NCBI GenBank assembly: GCA_963920525.1 | Contig: OY986436.1 | Span: 177,231,361-177,295,360, forward strand | Source of the DNA: Dichetophora obliterata | Taxonomy: Eukaryota > Arthropoda > Insecta > Diptera > Sciomyzidae | Length of the DNA stretch: 64,000 bases | Reading direction: 5' to 3' | Part shown: piece after piece, positions 11,450 to 22,984 of the stretch | Layout of the letters: every line of letters begins with the position of its first letter | How positions within the stretch are numbered: the first letter of the stretch is position 1 | Made by a program: the position numbers and the translations under genes | The notes under the pieces: generated by a model | The model's database searches: none | Told to the model about the DNA's origin: nothing | What the model saw: the letters and a program-made list of their open reading frames with translations, nothing else

Positions 11450-12334
11450 AATATAAGCTGTCACAAATATATTTTCTACTTCTGCTATCATCAGCCAATT
11501 TTATTAAAATTTTTCCATAATGATATATTTTAAATTGTACTACATTCTGACTTGTAAAATTATATTGTTCGTCTGTTGTAATTATTAGCCCTAATCGTCC
11601 TGATAACATGTACATACGTTGACTCCGGGTACTCGTGTGTAATTTGTAAGGGAACACTGAAAATCATAGATAAGACATGTCCAAAAATGTCAAAGTTGAA
11701 TACCTTTGGTTTGATTTTATAAAAATTTTTTCGATGTCGCGCAAACGAAATGCATCTTTTATCGAAATGAAAGTTTCTGTAGGCAAATCTTCTAGCACAG
11801 CGCCATAATATATTGCTACACTCAAGCCCCCATAACCAGAAAAAATCTACCATCATCGAGTTCTCTGGACAATTTACCATGACAAAATGGTTATCTAAAT
11901 ATCTCCGCATAAGTTATGTTGGCCAATTAGCAACGAGTTAGAGGAATCAGACTCGTCGGCCACACCCCACAGACGATATAGGAAAACCCCGATATGCATT
12001 TAACAAAAATTTAACTTTTATCTGTTGTAACCAGGCAGAAGAAAACGTTTTTTTTTTTGTCAATTATGAATTACTCACGAGGTGTGCCATCAGTTAATGG
12101 AAAAGGGGGCATAAATGTCTTATACAGCAAATAGAAAGGCGGATTATACGTAATGGACCAGATGTTGTCAACATATAGCACCAAACGTAAAACAAATAGA
12201 TGGTCATTTTTTGCAACATGATCGACGTGGCTACGTTGGGTGCATTTTGTATCTATTCTAGCATTCATCCAAATGCGAAAAAAAGACGAAACTCTCGATG
12301 AGAGAAAACTGAGAGAATGCTGGTCGATTGCCAT
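11450..12334 (-). pseudogene. Possible decayed coding remnant, unidentified
   Basis: Minus-strand frames at 12071-12334 (87 codons) and 11560-11910 (116 codons) are longer than usual for this A+T content. The first ends at a GTGAGT donor-like site. A different frame near 11690-11830 also reads as plausible protein (an acidic/hydrophobic stretch). Mixed frames suggest either an eroded multi-exon gene or chance. I recognise no domain, and codon use is not decisive. Confidence 0.15.
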
Positions 12335-12605
12335 CGAAGGGTCGTATGCGTGGCTATTGATTCCAAATCATGCAATAACTGTGTGTCCATTTTGAATACA
12401 ATTGGCGACAGTAACCAACCTAACTAAATGTCCAAATTTTAGTCTAATATGACGCAAACCTTTTGAAATATAGCATTTTTATTGATTTGGGTTCAGTAAA
12501 AGGTGGGTGTGGCAAAATTTCCTAAACCATCTCGTACTTGAAACAAATAGACTGCCAAAGTTTCAGCTCGAACGACCCATTAGTTTTGGAGTCTATTGAT
12601 ATCAC

Positions 12606-14640
12606 AGACGAACAGGATTTATTTATTTATTTACGTGATTGCTAAACCTTAACAGGTTTTATAGCAAATTTAAAATTATAAAATAAGATATTTAATACAA
12701 TTAAAAAATATAAAGTATGATTTTGATTGAAATCATGTATTATTAACAAACTGAAAAGTTTTAGTAAATTGCTTAAAGTATATAATTTTATTATAGTATA
12801 AAAAATAACAAAAAAAAAAAAAAAAGTTAAGTCAAAATCGATAATATCAGATAGCAAAGCAGGGTTGCGTTTTCAAGACAAACAAGGTCAAGTTAGCAAC
12901 AATTTTTGTACACGGCGGAGTCGTGTGACAAACAAGGTCTCTCGCCAATAAAACACCACTCCAATAGGTATATATATAATATATATCGTTTTGTCTTCCT
13001 GAAGCCGGTAAGATCCTGGCTTGACAGGGTGGTTACTCGACAAACTGGGTCAACTTCACCAAACCAATTTTCATAAAATAAAGTAAACCAGTTGCAAACG
13101 CAGGCACCAAGACAAACTAGGTCTTATCGGCCACTCATATTAATATATTACAAATCGATCTAACGTAGTGTTTAAAGAGGTAAAAAGACACCAAGACACC
13201 ATGCTACCGTCGACAAATGTAGTCACAATCATCATGAAGATATGAGGAAATTGAAGATCCCAGGTTTAGGTCCATTCACATTATTTAGATGTTTATCCCC
13301 AAAATTTTCCATTTTACGCTTAGGTCCATGTATCCATTTAGATTGTTATATTAATGATAATGTGTTTACAAATCACCAGATGCATCAGATATATGTTTGA
13401 AAGAACTTTACATAATCAACGTCGGTACTGCAGGTAATCTATAATTTTATGTTTGATTGAGTCCTTGGATTCACTTAAGGATATAACATCAGATACAAAA
13501 TTAAAATCACCGCAAGCGCTTCTAAGAGGTTCATTTTGCAAATAATTAGTTCTACAAAAGTTCATGTGGAGTAACTCAAAAGATCTTCTAGGACGAAGAG
13601 GAATATTAAAATATATTTTACTCAATAAATATGGACTGTTGACATATCCATGTAAAAATTTTATAATCGAACAAACTTTTATCATAATTCTCTGATTTTT
13701 TAAAGAAGGAAGATTTAAGCGTTGTAACCGATATTCATAAGATGGTAAGTGAAAATCAGTATAACAATAAAGATAGCTTAAGCAAAACAAAAGAAATTGT
13801 TTCTGCACTGATTCAATGTCGTCTATGTAACAACCGTATCGTGGGGACCAAACAAATGAAGCGTATTCTAAGATAGGCCGCACTAGGGAAGTGAATAAGG
13901 TTTTCGTTATGAATGGATCATTAAACTCTTTTGCCCAACGTTTAATAAATCCTAAAGTACTATTTGCTCTATTTATTATTTTATTTACATGAATATTAAA
14001 GCGTAGTTTAGGATCCATTGTAACTCCAAGATCATTGAAAATATCTAAGGACTCCAATGGATAACCACAAATTTTGAAGGTACACTTAATTGGTGGTTTG
14101 CGCGAGAAAGACATATGCTTGCATTTCTTCATGTTGGGGTTCATACGGTTCGTTTTGCACCAGTTATGAAGATGATCAATGTCGGCTTGCAAAAATACAG
14201 CGTCATTATCATTTTTAAAAGAAAGGAAGAGTTTGACGTCGTCAGCAAACATTAAGATTCTAGAATGCATTATGACAGATGGCAAATCGTTTATAAAAAG
14301 TAGAAACAGAAGGGGCCCAAGATGACTTCCTTGAGGTACTTCTGAAGTAAAAGGAAACTCATATGATTTCTTGAGCTTAAAAATAACAGATTGTGTTCTA
14401 TTGCTTAAGTAAGATTCAATCCACTTTACCAACGGTACAGGAAATCCAACAAGATGTAATTTTAAGATCAATAGTTTGTGATTTACAACGTCAAAATCTT
14501 TGCTAAAATCCGTGTAAATAACATGAGTCTGCTTGCTTTTTCCAAAGTTTTCTATAGTTTTTGATGTAAATTCGAGAAGGTTAGTAACAGTAGATTTTCC
14601 AGAAAGGAATCCATGTTGGAAAGGAGACATTAAAGATTTA
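12606..14640 (-). mobile_element. CR1-like LINE, 5'-truncated
   Basis: The block runs from the reverse-transcriptase frame (13416-14630) through about 800 bp of 3' untranslated sequence. It ends, on the minus strand, with GGTTTAGCAATCACG and an AAATAAATAAAT tail at 12606-12632. Short AAAT-type tails instead of poly(A) are usual for CR1-group LINEs. The 5' part (endonuclease, ORF1) is missing, as expected of target-primed integration that stopped early. The 3' UTR holds four spaced copies of a GACCTNGTTTGTC motif. Confidence 0.6.
13416..14630 (-). CDS. Reverse transcriptase, CR1/Jockey-like LINE ORF2 fragment (404 codons open)
   Basis: An uninterrupted 404-codon frame covering the palm and thumb of a non-LTR reverse transcriptase. 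Visible motifs in order: the palm YTDFSKDFD (residues ~40-48, first Asp), WIESYLSNRTQ (~90), the VPQGSHLGPLLF block (~114-125) and the catalytic MFADDVKLF (~147-155, FADD in place of YADD). Downstream are the FNDLGVTMDPKL and RPILEYASFVW stretches typical of LINE thumb/C-terminal regions. The nominal start Met is simply the first one after the truncation point. The N-terminal endonuclease and early RT motifs are lost, so the protein cannot support retrotransposition. The open frame suggests a fairly recent insertion. Confidence 0.8.
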   Translation of the reverse strand: MSPFQHGFLSGKSTVTNLLEFTSKTIENFGKSKQTHVIYTDFSKDFDVVNHKLLILKLHLVGFPVPLVKWIESYLSNRTQSVIFKLKKSYEFPFTSEVPQGSHLGPLLFLLFINDLPSVIMHSRILMFADDVKLFLSFKNDNDAVFLQADIDHLHNWCKTNRMNPNMKKCKHMSFSRKPPIKCTFKICGYPLESLDIFNDLGVTMDPKLRFNIHVNKIINRANSTLGFIKRWAKEFNDPFITKTLFTSLVRPILEYASFVWSPRYGCYIDDIESVQKQFLLFCLSYLYCYTDFHLPSYEYRLQRLNLPSLKNQRIMIKVCSIIKFLHGYVNSPYLLSKIYFNIPLRPRRSFELLHMNFCRTNYLQNEPLRSACGDFNFVSDVISLSESKDSIKHKIIDYLQYRR

Positions 14641-15008
14641 ACGCTATGCGATTACAGAGAGTGTTTAGCTTTTTATATATCCAGATAATACTACAAAGTT
14701 TGTATTAAAACATCTTCAAATCCTTAATAATAAATAATAAAATAAAAAAACAGACTTAAAAGAAGCCCAAAATTACTTTTATATCACATTCTTCATACAA
14801 AATGTGTGAAGAAATTTACGGGCACCTGGGTGCCCTTATCAGAAGGGTATGGAATATTCGACTTTGGATGGGCTCTACAACCGACCAAAAATTCTAGAAT
14901 GCTAAAAATGCGAAAAAAACGATAAAAAACGACTATTTATAAGATGTAATGGAACCTCTAGTTTGTAACATTTTTGGCTTGAAAATTGTTTGACTTCAAA
15001 GTCGTTTC

Positions 15009-15046
15009 GGGTACCCAGGTACACGTGTCAGGAGGGTTAGGGTTAA
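15009..15046. mobile_element. Candidate right end of a piggyBac-type element
   Basis: The inverse complement of this stretch begins CCCTAACCCTCCTGACACG and is followed inward by the palindrome-like GGTACCTGGGTACC. TTAA lies immediately outside (15043-15046). CCC-start plus TTAA is the piggyBac signature. A related GGGCACCTGGGTGCCC palindrome lies at 14819-14834. No left end was found. Confidence 0.3.
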
Positions 15047-15904
15047 TATATGATATTCAAAAATTATACCAACTTTTTCTATGTTTTAGTATCAATAAGA
15101 AGTATATAACTCGAGTGTTATTAATTTAAGTACTATATCTAATTCTACGTCTTGTGTTACGACATAGTCGAAACTGCTGTATCTTTTTTTTCTTATTAGT
15201 GATTTGCTGAGTTTTATAAGAAAACGGTATTTTACAACAGTAACAGCAAAAATAATGTAAACAATGGAAGAGGAGATTATCAATACTGCAATACCAACAC
15301 ACAGTTTCCCTTGCTATGTACATTTGTTGTTGCCTCGAACAAGTTTAGGAAAGCATATTAAATCGAATGAAGGAGATACAACAAAAAAATAAATTTTGAA
15401 CTTATGCTCTTGTTACACAAGATATTTTATTTTTGTTATTTTAATTTATAGTTTTTTAAATTAAAAATAGCTTTTTAAATTATTTAAATATATATTTTTT
15501 ATTTAGGAAAATATAGAAAAATTTTATAGATTAAGTAATTTAAGAAAAAATTCACCAAATTCTTCGCTGACTCGTTGAAGGCCTTAACCGATGGCAGCGA
15601 TAAAGAGTTGCTAGAAAAGAGAAAAGTATAACCGCTGGTCATACTAATGCTAACACTCGCGTGCAACCACGTATGTACGTGCTGAAAGCGTTAGTATGAT
15701 TGTTTGATCGGAATACATTTTTGGTAGCATGACTATGACCGAACTTCAAGCGAATTTTTTAAGAAATGAATTTACTCATTAACCGCCAAATGAAAAGTAA
15801 AAGTGTTTTATTTATGTAATGTTTATTTTTCTATTTTCAACAAACTAAAATAGCAAGAAAATAAGAAAAGATGAGAAAAAAATTGAATTGAGTGCACTGG
15901 CCGA

Positions 15905-16971
15905 TTATAGGTGAAAATTTTCGAAACAGGGATTTTGTTGATTGATTCTGCATGACAAACAACGCATCGCAATTGTTTCTTAAGTTTTTAAGGATAATGA
16001 CCAACACCGTCTTGAGACAAGCCTTGAATAATTGAAGACGATGGCCGAGCTTTCTGTAGAGTGTTTTATCGCAAATAATACCTTGCAACGGTACGCCGAA
16101 ACCAAAGCTGATCAAAGCCATCATTGTGGCTTATAACCCACCACCACTTTTTTCCGTGAATGGCAATTCTATAAACTGCAATTGATTGATCCAGATCATA
16201 GTCATATAAGCCTCTGTTGTGTTTCTTCATTTCTTTTGTTGTTTTTAAGGGACATATCTTAGTTCAATTTTCCTTTATTGTTCCGGTCGTACGATATCTG
16301 AATTCCTTAAGCTCTACTTAAAGGTAGTAGCTAGTATAAAAATTGTCAAACAATACCTTATGGTTCTTTGGATCAGTTCTCAATTTTTGCAGTAGTGTTT
16401 TCACTACTCTTGACCCTAAGGGATCAGTAGAACTTTGGAGTGCCTTTCCACAGTAAAAAACGAAAGCATAACAGTATCCCGTAGAGCTTGCAGCTACCCA
16501 ATTTTTGTAGCCAAATCGTACTGGTTTTCCTCGGATAAATTGTTTGGCAGAATGATGCCCATAGTACTTTACCATTGATTCATCAACCGAAATCTTCTCA
16601 TGTATTACTCCCTATTGCAGAAATTCATCTTTAAGCATATTTGATAATGATTGGACTTTAAACATGTTGTCGATATCTTCGGCGTGGCATAGACTTTGAT
16701 ACTAATTCAACACCTACATATTCATACAGAGACCAATACATATCTTCTTGGACAATTTGTGGTATCCAGACAATATTAATATGCCTATAAATTTTTTCAT
16801 GTCAACAGAATCGAGTTGAAACGCGTGGCTATTGTTTTGGTTGGCGTATAAAATTGTATTTGAAAGAATCAAACTATATAATATAAAATATTTGTATGGG
16901 GCGGAGACAATAGTTGGCAACTGTTTTTTATTTAAATTTGAGTGAGAAACCTTTGCAATGAAATGATCCAT
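15905..16971 (-). pseudogene. piggyBac-type transposase pseudogene
   Basis: Reading from 16971 downward on the minus strand, pieces of a DDE_Tnp_1_7 (piggyBac) transposase appear in family order. These are DSVDMKKFIGILILSGYH (~16790), the first catalytic region SVDESMVKYYG (~16560-16600), KQFIRGKPVRFGYKNW (~16500), the second catalytic region KVLFDNFYTSYY (~16325), then TGTIKEN, HNRGLYDYD and the YRIAIHGKKWWW stretch (~16150-16270). Last is a C-terminal Cys-rich piece RCLSC...PCFENFH ending near 15905. At least one in-frame TAG (~16617) and several frame changes break it. Function is lost. No matching TTAA-flanked ends were located. Confidence 0.75.
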
Positions 16972-17233
16972 TCACAACAGGTGACTCCTCTGAATGCGGC
17001 CAATGTGTGTGACACACGTTCTCTATTTTTTATTCTTTTGCTTGACATTCGATGGTCGAAACACGAAATACCACTCCTACCTATTACTTATTATACCATG
17101 TCCCAGTCAGAGAATATGCTGGCGACATTTATAAAACTACAAATGTTTTTATGTTGGTCATGAAACTCAAATACACGCTCTTGGATATTGGCTACCAGGC
17201 GCTCAGCAAATGCAGCAAGCAAGGCAAAATTAA

Positions 17234-17420
17234 ACAAGGTAGTGTTAGGGCGGAGAGCCGGTGGCCGAAACTGTCAAAACGAAGTTGACATTTCATGCAA
17301 AATCTTCAACCAATGAGAATGCAATATGAAAGCAAGAATTGGCAAATATATCAAAATGGATGAGCTTGACAGTTATGGTCACTTAGAAAGAGAACACATT
17401 CAGCCCTAACACTACCTTGT
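17234..17420. mobile_element. 187-bp MITE, ACAAGGTAGTGTTAGGGC ends
   Basis: ACAAGGTAGTGTTAGGGC at the left and its exact inverse at the right delimit a short non-coding unit. The flanks are TTAA on the left and CTAA on the right, compatible with a piggyBac-type TTAA duplication with one change, but not proof of it. Confidence 0.6.
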
Positions 17421-17504
17421 CTAATTCTACTATGGCAGCAAGCAACCATCAATAAGTTTATCTGATGACAAATCGTTCCTTCATAAAGAAATCATGAAGG
17501 ATAT

Positions 17505-17836
17505 TTACTGTTTTTCTGTCAATGTATATGTAGATCTGTAGCTGAACTAAAATACATTTACAACAACAATTACCAATCAAATCTACTACAACGATGAACA
17601 GAGAAGAGCAGTATCACATCGGTTGCGCAACGTAAGAGGGGATGAACCGAATTGGCGGCGGAAAATAAACAGCACTTTGCTTACTATGTTTTTTGTTTGC
17701 CTGGTAGCAAGATCTCAAGTGGAGGCATTAAAAGAGACGTCACGGCCAGTCAAACAAAAACCAAATATCAAAAATTTTAAATTTATTTTTTTTTAGCCTA
17801 CAACTAGATCTACATATACATTGAAAAAAACAGTAA
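17505..17836. repeat. Inverted repeat pair, ~35-bp arms
   Basis: TTTACTGTTTTTCTGTCAAT with following GTATATGTAGATCT at 17505-17540 is mirrored by AGATCTACATATACATTG with following AAAAAAACAGTAA at 17805-17836. It is probably a short foldback or MITE; duplication borders are not clear. Confidence 0.5.
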
Positions 17837-18091
17837 CATTCAATAGCTGCATTCCCGTGGTCATTGATCTAGAGCGCGGCTCTATTTTATTCACAAAACA
17901 AAAATTAAAACCAGCTCGATTTCTAGCTCTATTTCTGATCTTCAAATGCTGCCAAGTTTCAAGCATTTTTTTATCAAAACGAATATAGTTCTCAATGGGC
18001 GTTTTGGTATTGTTGTTTTCTTTAGTTATTGTTTTTAAAACAGCTGTTTCAAGACTGTGATGACAAATTGATATAAAGTTGAACTAATGTT

Positions 18092-21000
18092 AATGTTATA
18101 TGGTGGAGATGCGTACTGCGACCTAAATTAGATCTATTGTACCTCCTTCTCAAGGCTCCGCTGGGTTTGCGGATTACAGAATTCCATCCAGCCCTATTTC
18201 TCTAATGAATTTGAGAATATTCTTAGGTTCAAGGGATGAATTCTGCTCTAGACTCAGCTCATAGTTCCCTAGTGCTAGCTTACGTCTGCGAGCCACGGCG
18301 TCGCATCTTGTGAGAAGGTGTATTAGAGTCTCCTCTGCTTCTTCACAGAAACGGCAGTTACTATCGGTCTCTATGCCCAATTTCATTAGGTGGTAATTTA
18401 GTTTACAGTGTCCTGTAAGGAACCCCGTTAGAATCCTTAGATTCGGTTTGCCTAAGCTTTTGCACAATTTTGCTCTCCGAGTGTTAAAATTTTTGAGGAG
18501 CAATTTGGATTATCTTAGCTTTGGGAGGCTTTTCCAGAGGTTTGAACGTTTATGCCTCTCCTCCCTTCTTATTTCTTCTATGAAGAATTTATACACATTT
18601 ATAGAATGTGTGCCCAATCCGCAGAATGGTTCTGGTCCTATAAATTTTGTGGCTGCACCCTGTCGCGCTAGACCATCGGCTTCTTCGTTGCCCTGTATAC
18701 CTTTGTGTCCTGGGACCCAAAGTATAGTAACAGTGTTATTCTTGCCCAGTTCGTTGAGTTTTGTTAGGCATTCCCATGTTATTTTCGATGATATCTCACA
18801 GGAGACTAATGCTTTGATTGCTGCTTGGCTGTCTGACATCACAACTATATCCTGACCTTTGTATTTCCGGTCCAGATTGAATTGTGCACACAGCTGTAGT
18901 GCTAGGATTTCTGCTTGGAAGATACTGGGTGTTGTTCCCATAGGTTCAGAGTGCTTGGTTCTTGGTCTGTACACCCCTGCGCCTTTACCTTCCAATGTCT
19001 TGGACCCATCTGTATACCATGCTATGTTGTGTGGTTTCTTGACTTGCGATATCATCTCGCTGTTCCACTCTTTCTTGGTACTAAGCTTAATTCCGAAGTG
19101 TTTTTCGAAGGTATACCTTTTTACTATATCGTCTCTTGGTAGATCGATGTAGGGAGTGTGCTTTGCAATATCCTCTTTCTCTCTATTGCTGATAGTTTTA
19201 CTTAAACCTGTCCCCTATTTTGCAATGCACAACAGAGTTCGCTTGGCTACTCCCTCTATGACAAGGTGTAAGGGTGTTAGGTCCAAAATTACTTCTAGTG
19301 CTGCTGTAGGGCATGTTCTCATGGCCCTTGTGATGCATACACAGGCCAGTCTCTGCACCTTTGTTAGCATATTCCTCATTGTGGTTAGCTTGGTTCTCTC
19401 AGCCCATGCTATTGCACCATAGGTGAGGATGGGTCTCACCATCATGGTATACATCCAGCGGAGAATTGTTGGGTTACAACCCCAGCTTTTCCCCGCCAGG
19501 CTCCTACATACCATGAGTGTGCGCGTTGCTTTGGTTATAGTTACCTCTGCATGTCTTCTCCAGAGAAGCTTTGAATCTAGTCTAACTCCCAGATACTTAA
19601 CTTCTCCTTTGAAGGGAATTTCATTGCCATCCATTCTCATTGTTCGGAGGTTTGGCAGGATTCTTTTGTTAGTAAAAGGTACTATGGTGGTTTTCGCTGG
19701 GTTGATACTTAATCCCACTGTGTTGCACCACTCCTTTGTTACTGACAGTCCTCTCTGTATCAGGTTACAGAGTGTATCCTCGAACTTCCCTCTCGCTATT
19801 AAGGCGATGTCGTCTGCGTAACCCTGACATTTTATGCCATTCTCGGTTAGCATCGTTAATAATTCGTCCACAACAAGACTCCACAGCAGTGGAGAAAGGA
19901 CTCCGCCTTGTGGGCAGCCTTTTGTTATTTTGATTCTTATAGTGGTGTTACCCACTTTTGTTTCTGCAGTTCTAGTGCTAAGCATTTGGCATATCCATCT
20001 GCTGAGCATATCATTTACTCCTTTTTTATGTAAAGACTTCTTCACAGCCTCGTGAGTAGTATTATCAAAGGCTCCTTCTATGTCTAAAAAGGCACATAGT
20101 ACGATTTCTTTGTTTTTGAGAGCCGACTGGATGTTACTAGCCAGCTGGTATAGGGCAGATTCTGTAGACCTACCTGCCCTATGCGCATGTTGGAATGGGT
20201 GCATTGGCGCCTTCTCCAGAATCTCAGTTCTTATATAGTTATCTTTTACCTTTTCCATTGTTTTAAGTACAAATGAGGTAAGGCTAATGGGTCTAAACGA
20301 CTTTGGTAGCGTGCAGTCTGTTTTACTTACTTTTAGGATGAAGGTGACTATGGCCCTTCTCCATTTCCTTAAGATATAGCCCAGCGCAAGGCTGCTTCTA
20401 GTTATTTTGACTAGGTGGGGCAATATAGTTTCTGCACCCTTTTATAGAAGTGCAGGAAAGATGCCGTCTACACCTGCTGATTTGAATGGTTGAAATGTTC
20501 TGAGTGCCCAATCTAAACGAGCCTTAGTACAAATGCTCGTTGCGAGTTTCTATTCTTCTTGATTTGGAGCAATTTACCTGTCTGCCTTCTCATACTCAGT
20601 TACTGGTGTGCTGCCCGGGAAATGAGTTTCTAGAAGGTGACTGGCTCGTTGATCTTCTTTAAGCGTATAGCTTCCGTCTGGCAATAAAAATGACATTCTT
20701 GTCTCCACTCTGCCTTTAGCCATTGCTTTGTGTATCCTGGCTGCTGCTGGCGTGGAAGAAATGTCTTCACAGAAAGTTCTAAAGCTCTGTCTTTTGGCTT
20801 TCCTGATTTCTTTATTATACTCCGTCAGAGTCGCCGTGTAGTTGTGCCATTCTCCGTTGCGCTTTGCGGCATTAAAGCTGCATCGCACCTTCTTCCGGAG
20901 TCTGGTCAGCTCAGCGCTCCACCAAGGAGTATGTTTTGTTCTTGCCTTGTGCCCTGTAGGACAGCTCGATTCGTAGGCATTATATACTGCATTGTTTACC

Positions 21001-21258
21001 TTCTCTACATAGCATTCAAGTTCTAGGATGTTACTAATTCTACTCCTAGCTTTTACGTTCTGTAGGTTTTCTTTCAGGGTGTTGCGGTATGTGTCCCAAC
21101 TGGTATTTCTTGGGTTTCTTTTGGGTTCTATCTCTTGACATTTTGCCCCAAATCTAAACTCTATTATTCTATGGTCAGACATTGAAGGTTCCATTGATAC
21201 CCTCCATTCCCTAATCATATCCCCAACATCTGGGCTTCCTATGGTGAGATCTAAGATC
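18092..21258 (-). mobile_element. LOA-type LINE, 5'-truncated, with target duplication
   Basis: The element is bounded by an 18-bp direct repeat, TAAAGTTGAACTAAYGTT, at 18074-18091 and 21259-21276 (one mismatch), the target-site duplication of a LINE integration. On the minus strand it begins within the endonuclease C-terminus and ends in a short AACATT-like tail. Reverse transcriptase followed by RNase H and a Cys-containing C-terminus in one frame is the LOA/I-group layout. Confidence 0.75.
18174..21218 (-). pseudogene. LOA-type ORF2 (endonuclease end, RT, RNase H), broken by stops
   Basis: One minus-strand frame carries, in order, the end of the AP endonuclease (MSDHRIIEFRFG near 21180, with the conserved SDHR), a linker, and reverse transcriptase (FRPISLTSFVLKTMEK; LDIEGAFDNTTHEA; GCPQGGVLSPLLWSLVVDEL; GYADDIALI). 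RNase H follows with WYTDGSK, FQAEILAL, MSDSQAAIKAL and WVPGHKGIQGNEEADGLAR, then a C-terminal Cys segment (CRFCEEAEETLIHLLTRC). In-frame stops lie at about 20574, 20545, 20440, 19213 and 18507, but I see no frameshift across 3 kb. RNase H has its acidic residues (TDGS, AE, SDSQ, ADG). The relation to LOA rests on the CPQGGVLSPLLW motif plus RNase H. Confidence 0.8.
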
Positions 21259-22527
21259 TAAAGTTGAACTAACGTTGTTTTACTGAGATTTGATCTGATC
21301 TAGTGCCAAGGGAATGCAGCTAATGTTTCGCAGCAATCAGAATTTGTATTTAAATTCAAGAATTTTTTAAACTATCAATTTGTTTTTAAATCATAGAAAA
21401 TAAACAAAATAAAGAAAAAGTCATATTTTTTATATATACTATCACTTACTATTTCGTTCTTTTTTTAAAAAACGATACCTTACATTTCTTTACAATCAAA
21501 TTTATTAGCTTATAATTGATGCGATGGAAAAATATTTGTAAAGTTGATTTTTTTCCCATTGCGTTGCACATTTAATGTCTTTTTAAAAAATTAGCTAGAT
21601 AATCAAAATCTAGTTAATAATAGTTACCATAAAAGAAAATTTTTAGTTACCACTAATAAATTTTTGATGTTTCTCATTCAATGTTAGAAGGGAAAAGGAA
21701 GTTAAAGACATATTTGCTTTCATTAGCTACCACGCGTTGGTATATAAAGTTTAAATATGAAGTTAGATGGCTTTTCCAGTATGACAATATAGTGGCAAAG
21801 TTTGATCGTATGCTTACGTCTTAAATTTACAAAAAACTATCGCTATGCGATAAAGCATGTTACTATTTTTAAATTATGTTTAAACTTTTTTTAATTTTAA
21901 AAAGAGTTCATTACAAAATATAACCCCTTAGGCTCTGCTAGTCTCAATTTTTTTAAAATTTGATCACAAAAATAAAGTTATTTTTTCAAAATATATCAAT
22001 AGAGAATATGATGATCGATTGTTTATCACATGATCTAACTTTATGTTTTCAAAGTCGCTGAAAACGGTGAGACTATTTCTGGTTTTTTCCCGATCAATAT
22101 TTCTATTAAAATTCAAGCAAAAACTCTAAACTGACAAAAAAAAATCCTCCATTTTTACATTCAATGCTTGACAGTAAGTTATTTAACTTTTTTTGACCAA
22201 TCCAAAAAAGCCATCTTTTTAGCCCATCAAAAGAGATGATAATCATTAAGACCCTGTCATTTTGAATTCTTTCTTTTGAAGATATGATCTAAATGATGAA
22301 AAGAAAATAAAAACAAAAAATATTCTCTCAGTTCACATTGAAGTGGAATATCAGTTGCACTTACCATCTCCAATTTGGCACAAATTTTGTTCTTAGATTG
22401 GTTTATTGTTTAGACAACCAAATCCGGAGTTTGAGATTTTAAGAATTTTTTTTTGCGGACCCACAGCCATGCAAATGTCAAAATAGGGTAAATTTGAAGA
22501 CAACGTAGCTGAGTCAATTTAAATGCG

Positions 22528-22910
22528 ATGTTTATTTGTTTATTTATTTATTTTTATACAATCTACTGGGCTTATTAGCTCTTACAGATTAGGTAATAAC
22601 TTAAAATTAAGTTTTACTTACGAGCTATGAATATTTAAAATAATGAAAATTAATTACTTAAATTAATCTCATGATATATATATGTTCGTAAATATGGTAT
22701 TATTGAAAAGGTTATTTAGTTTGTTTTTAGGAAAAAATATTAAACTTTTGAATAAATTGCAGTAAGTTGACCAATTATTAATTTCAAAGTTTAATACCAT
22801 GCCAGCAACAGGCGCTATAATTTTTTTTGCACTATCATTATTTTAATTTTTTATACGTTCCATTGCCTTTTTCACGATATAAAATAAGGGTGTGTTCTTG
22901 ACAGGTCAGA
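22528..22910 (-). mobile_element. 3' end of a CR1-like LINE
   Basis: The minus strand ends with GTATAAAAATAAATAAATAAAC, an AAAT-type tail (22528-22560). It is preceded by ~350 bp of A+T-rich untranslated-like sequence resembling the 3' part of the 12606-14640 element in style. No RT domain is left, so this is a short 5'-truncated copy. Confidence 0.35.
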
Positions 22911-22984
22911 AGTAATGGCGTACAACGTGAAGTATTAACTCATTTTCAATACAAAGTTAACTAGCGTTGAATTTAAAATTCAAC

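Larger units (their letters stand above)
17844..21322. mobile_element. TIR element interrupted by a LINE
   Basis: TAGCTGCATTCCCGTGG followed by a TCATTGATCT stretch at the left pairs with the inverse of TAGCTGCATTCCCTTGG plus CACTAGATCA at 21298-21322. Without the LINE at 18092-21258 and one copy of its target duplication, the element would be about 300 bp, a plausible MITE. The internal sequence is non-coding. Confidence 0.5.

Noticed and set aside
15630..15705. Hairpin with TCATACTAATGCT / AGCGTTAGTATGA arms
   Set aside because: Short arms, several mismatches and no flanking duplication; too weak to call an element.
18448..19933. Plus frames up to 135 codons across 18.4-20.0 kb
   Set aside because: They oppose the LINE reverse transcriptase/RNase H frame, which carries all recognisable motifs.
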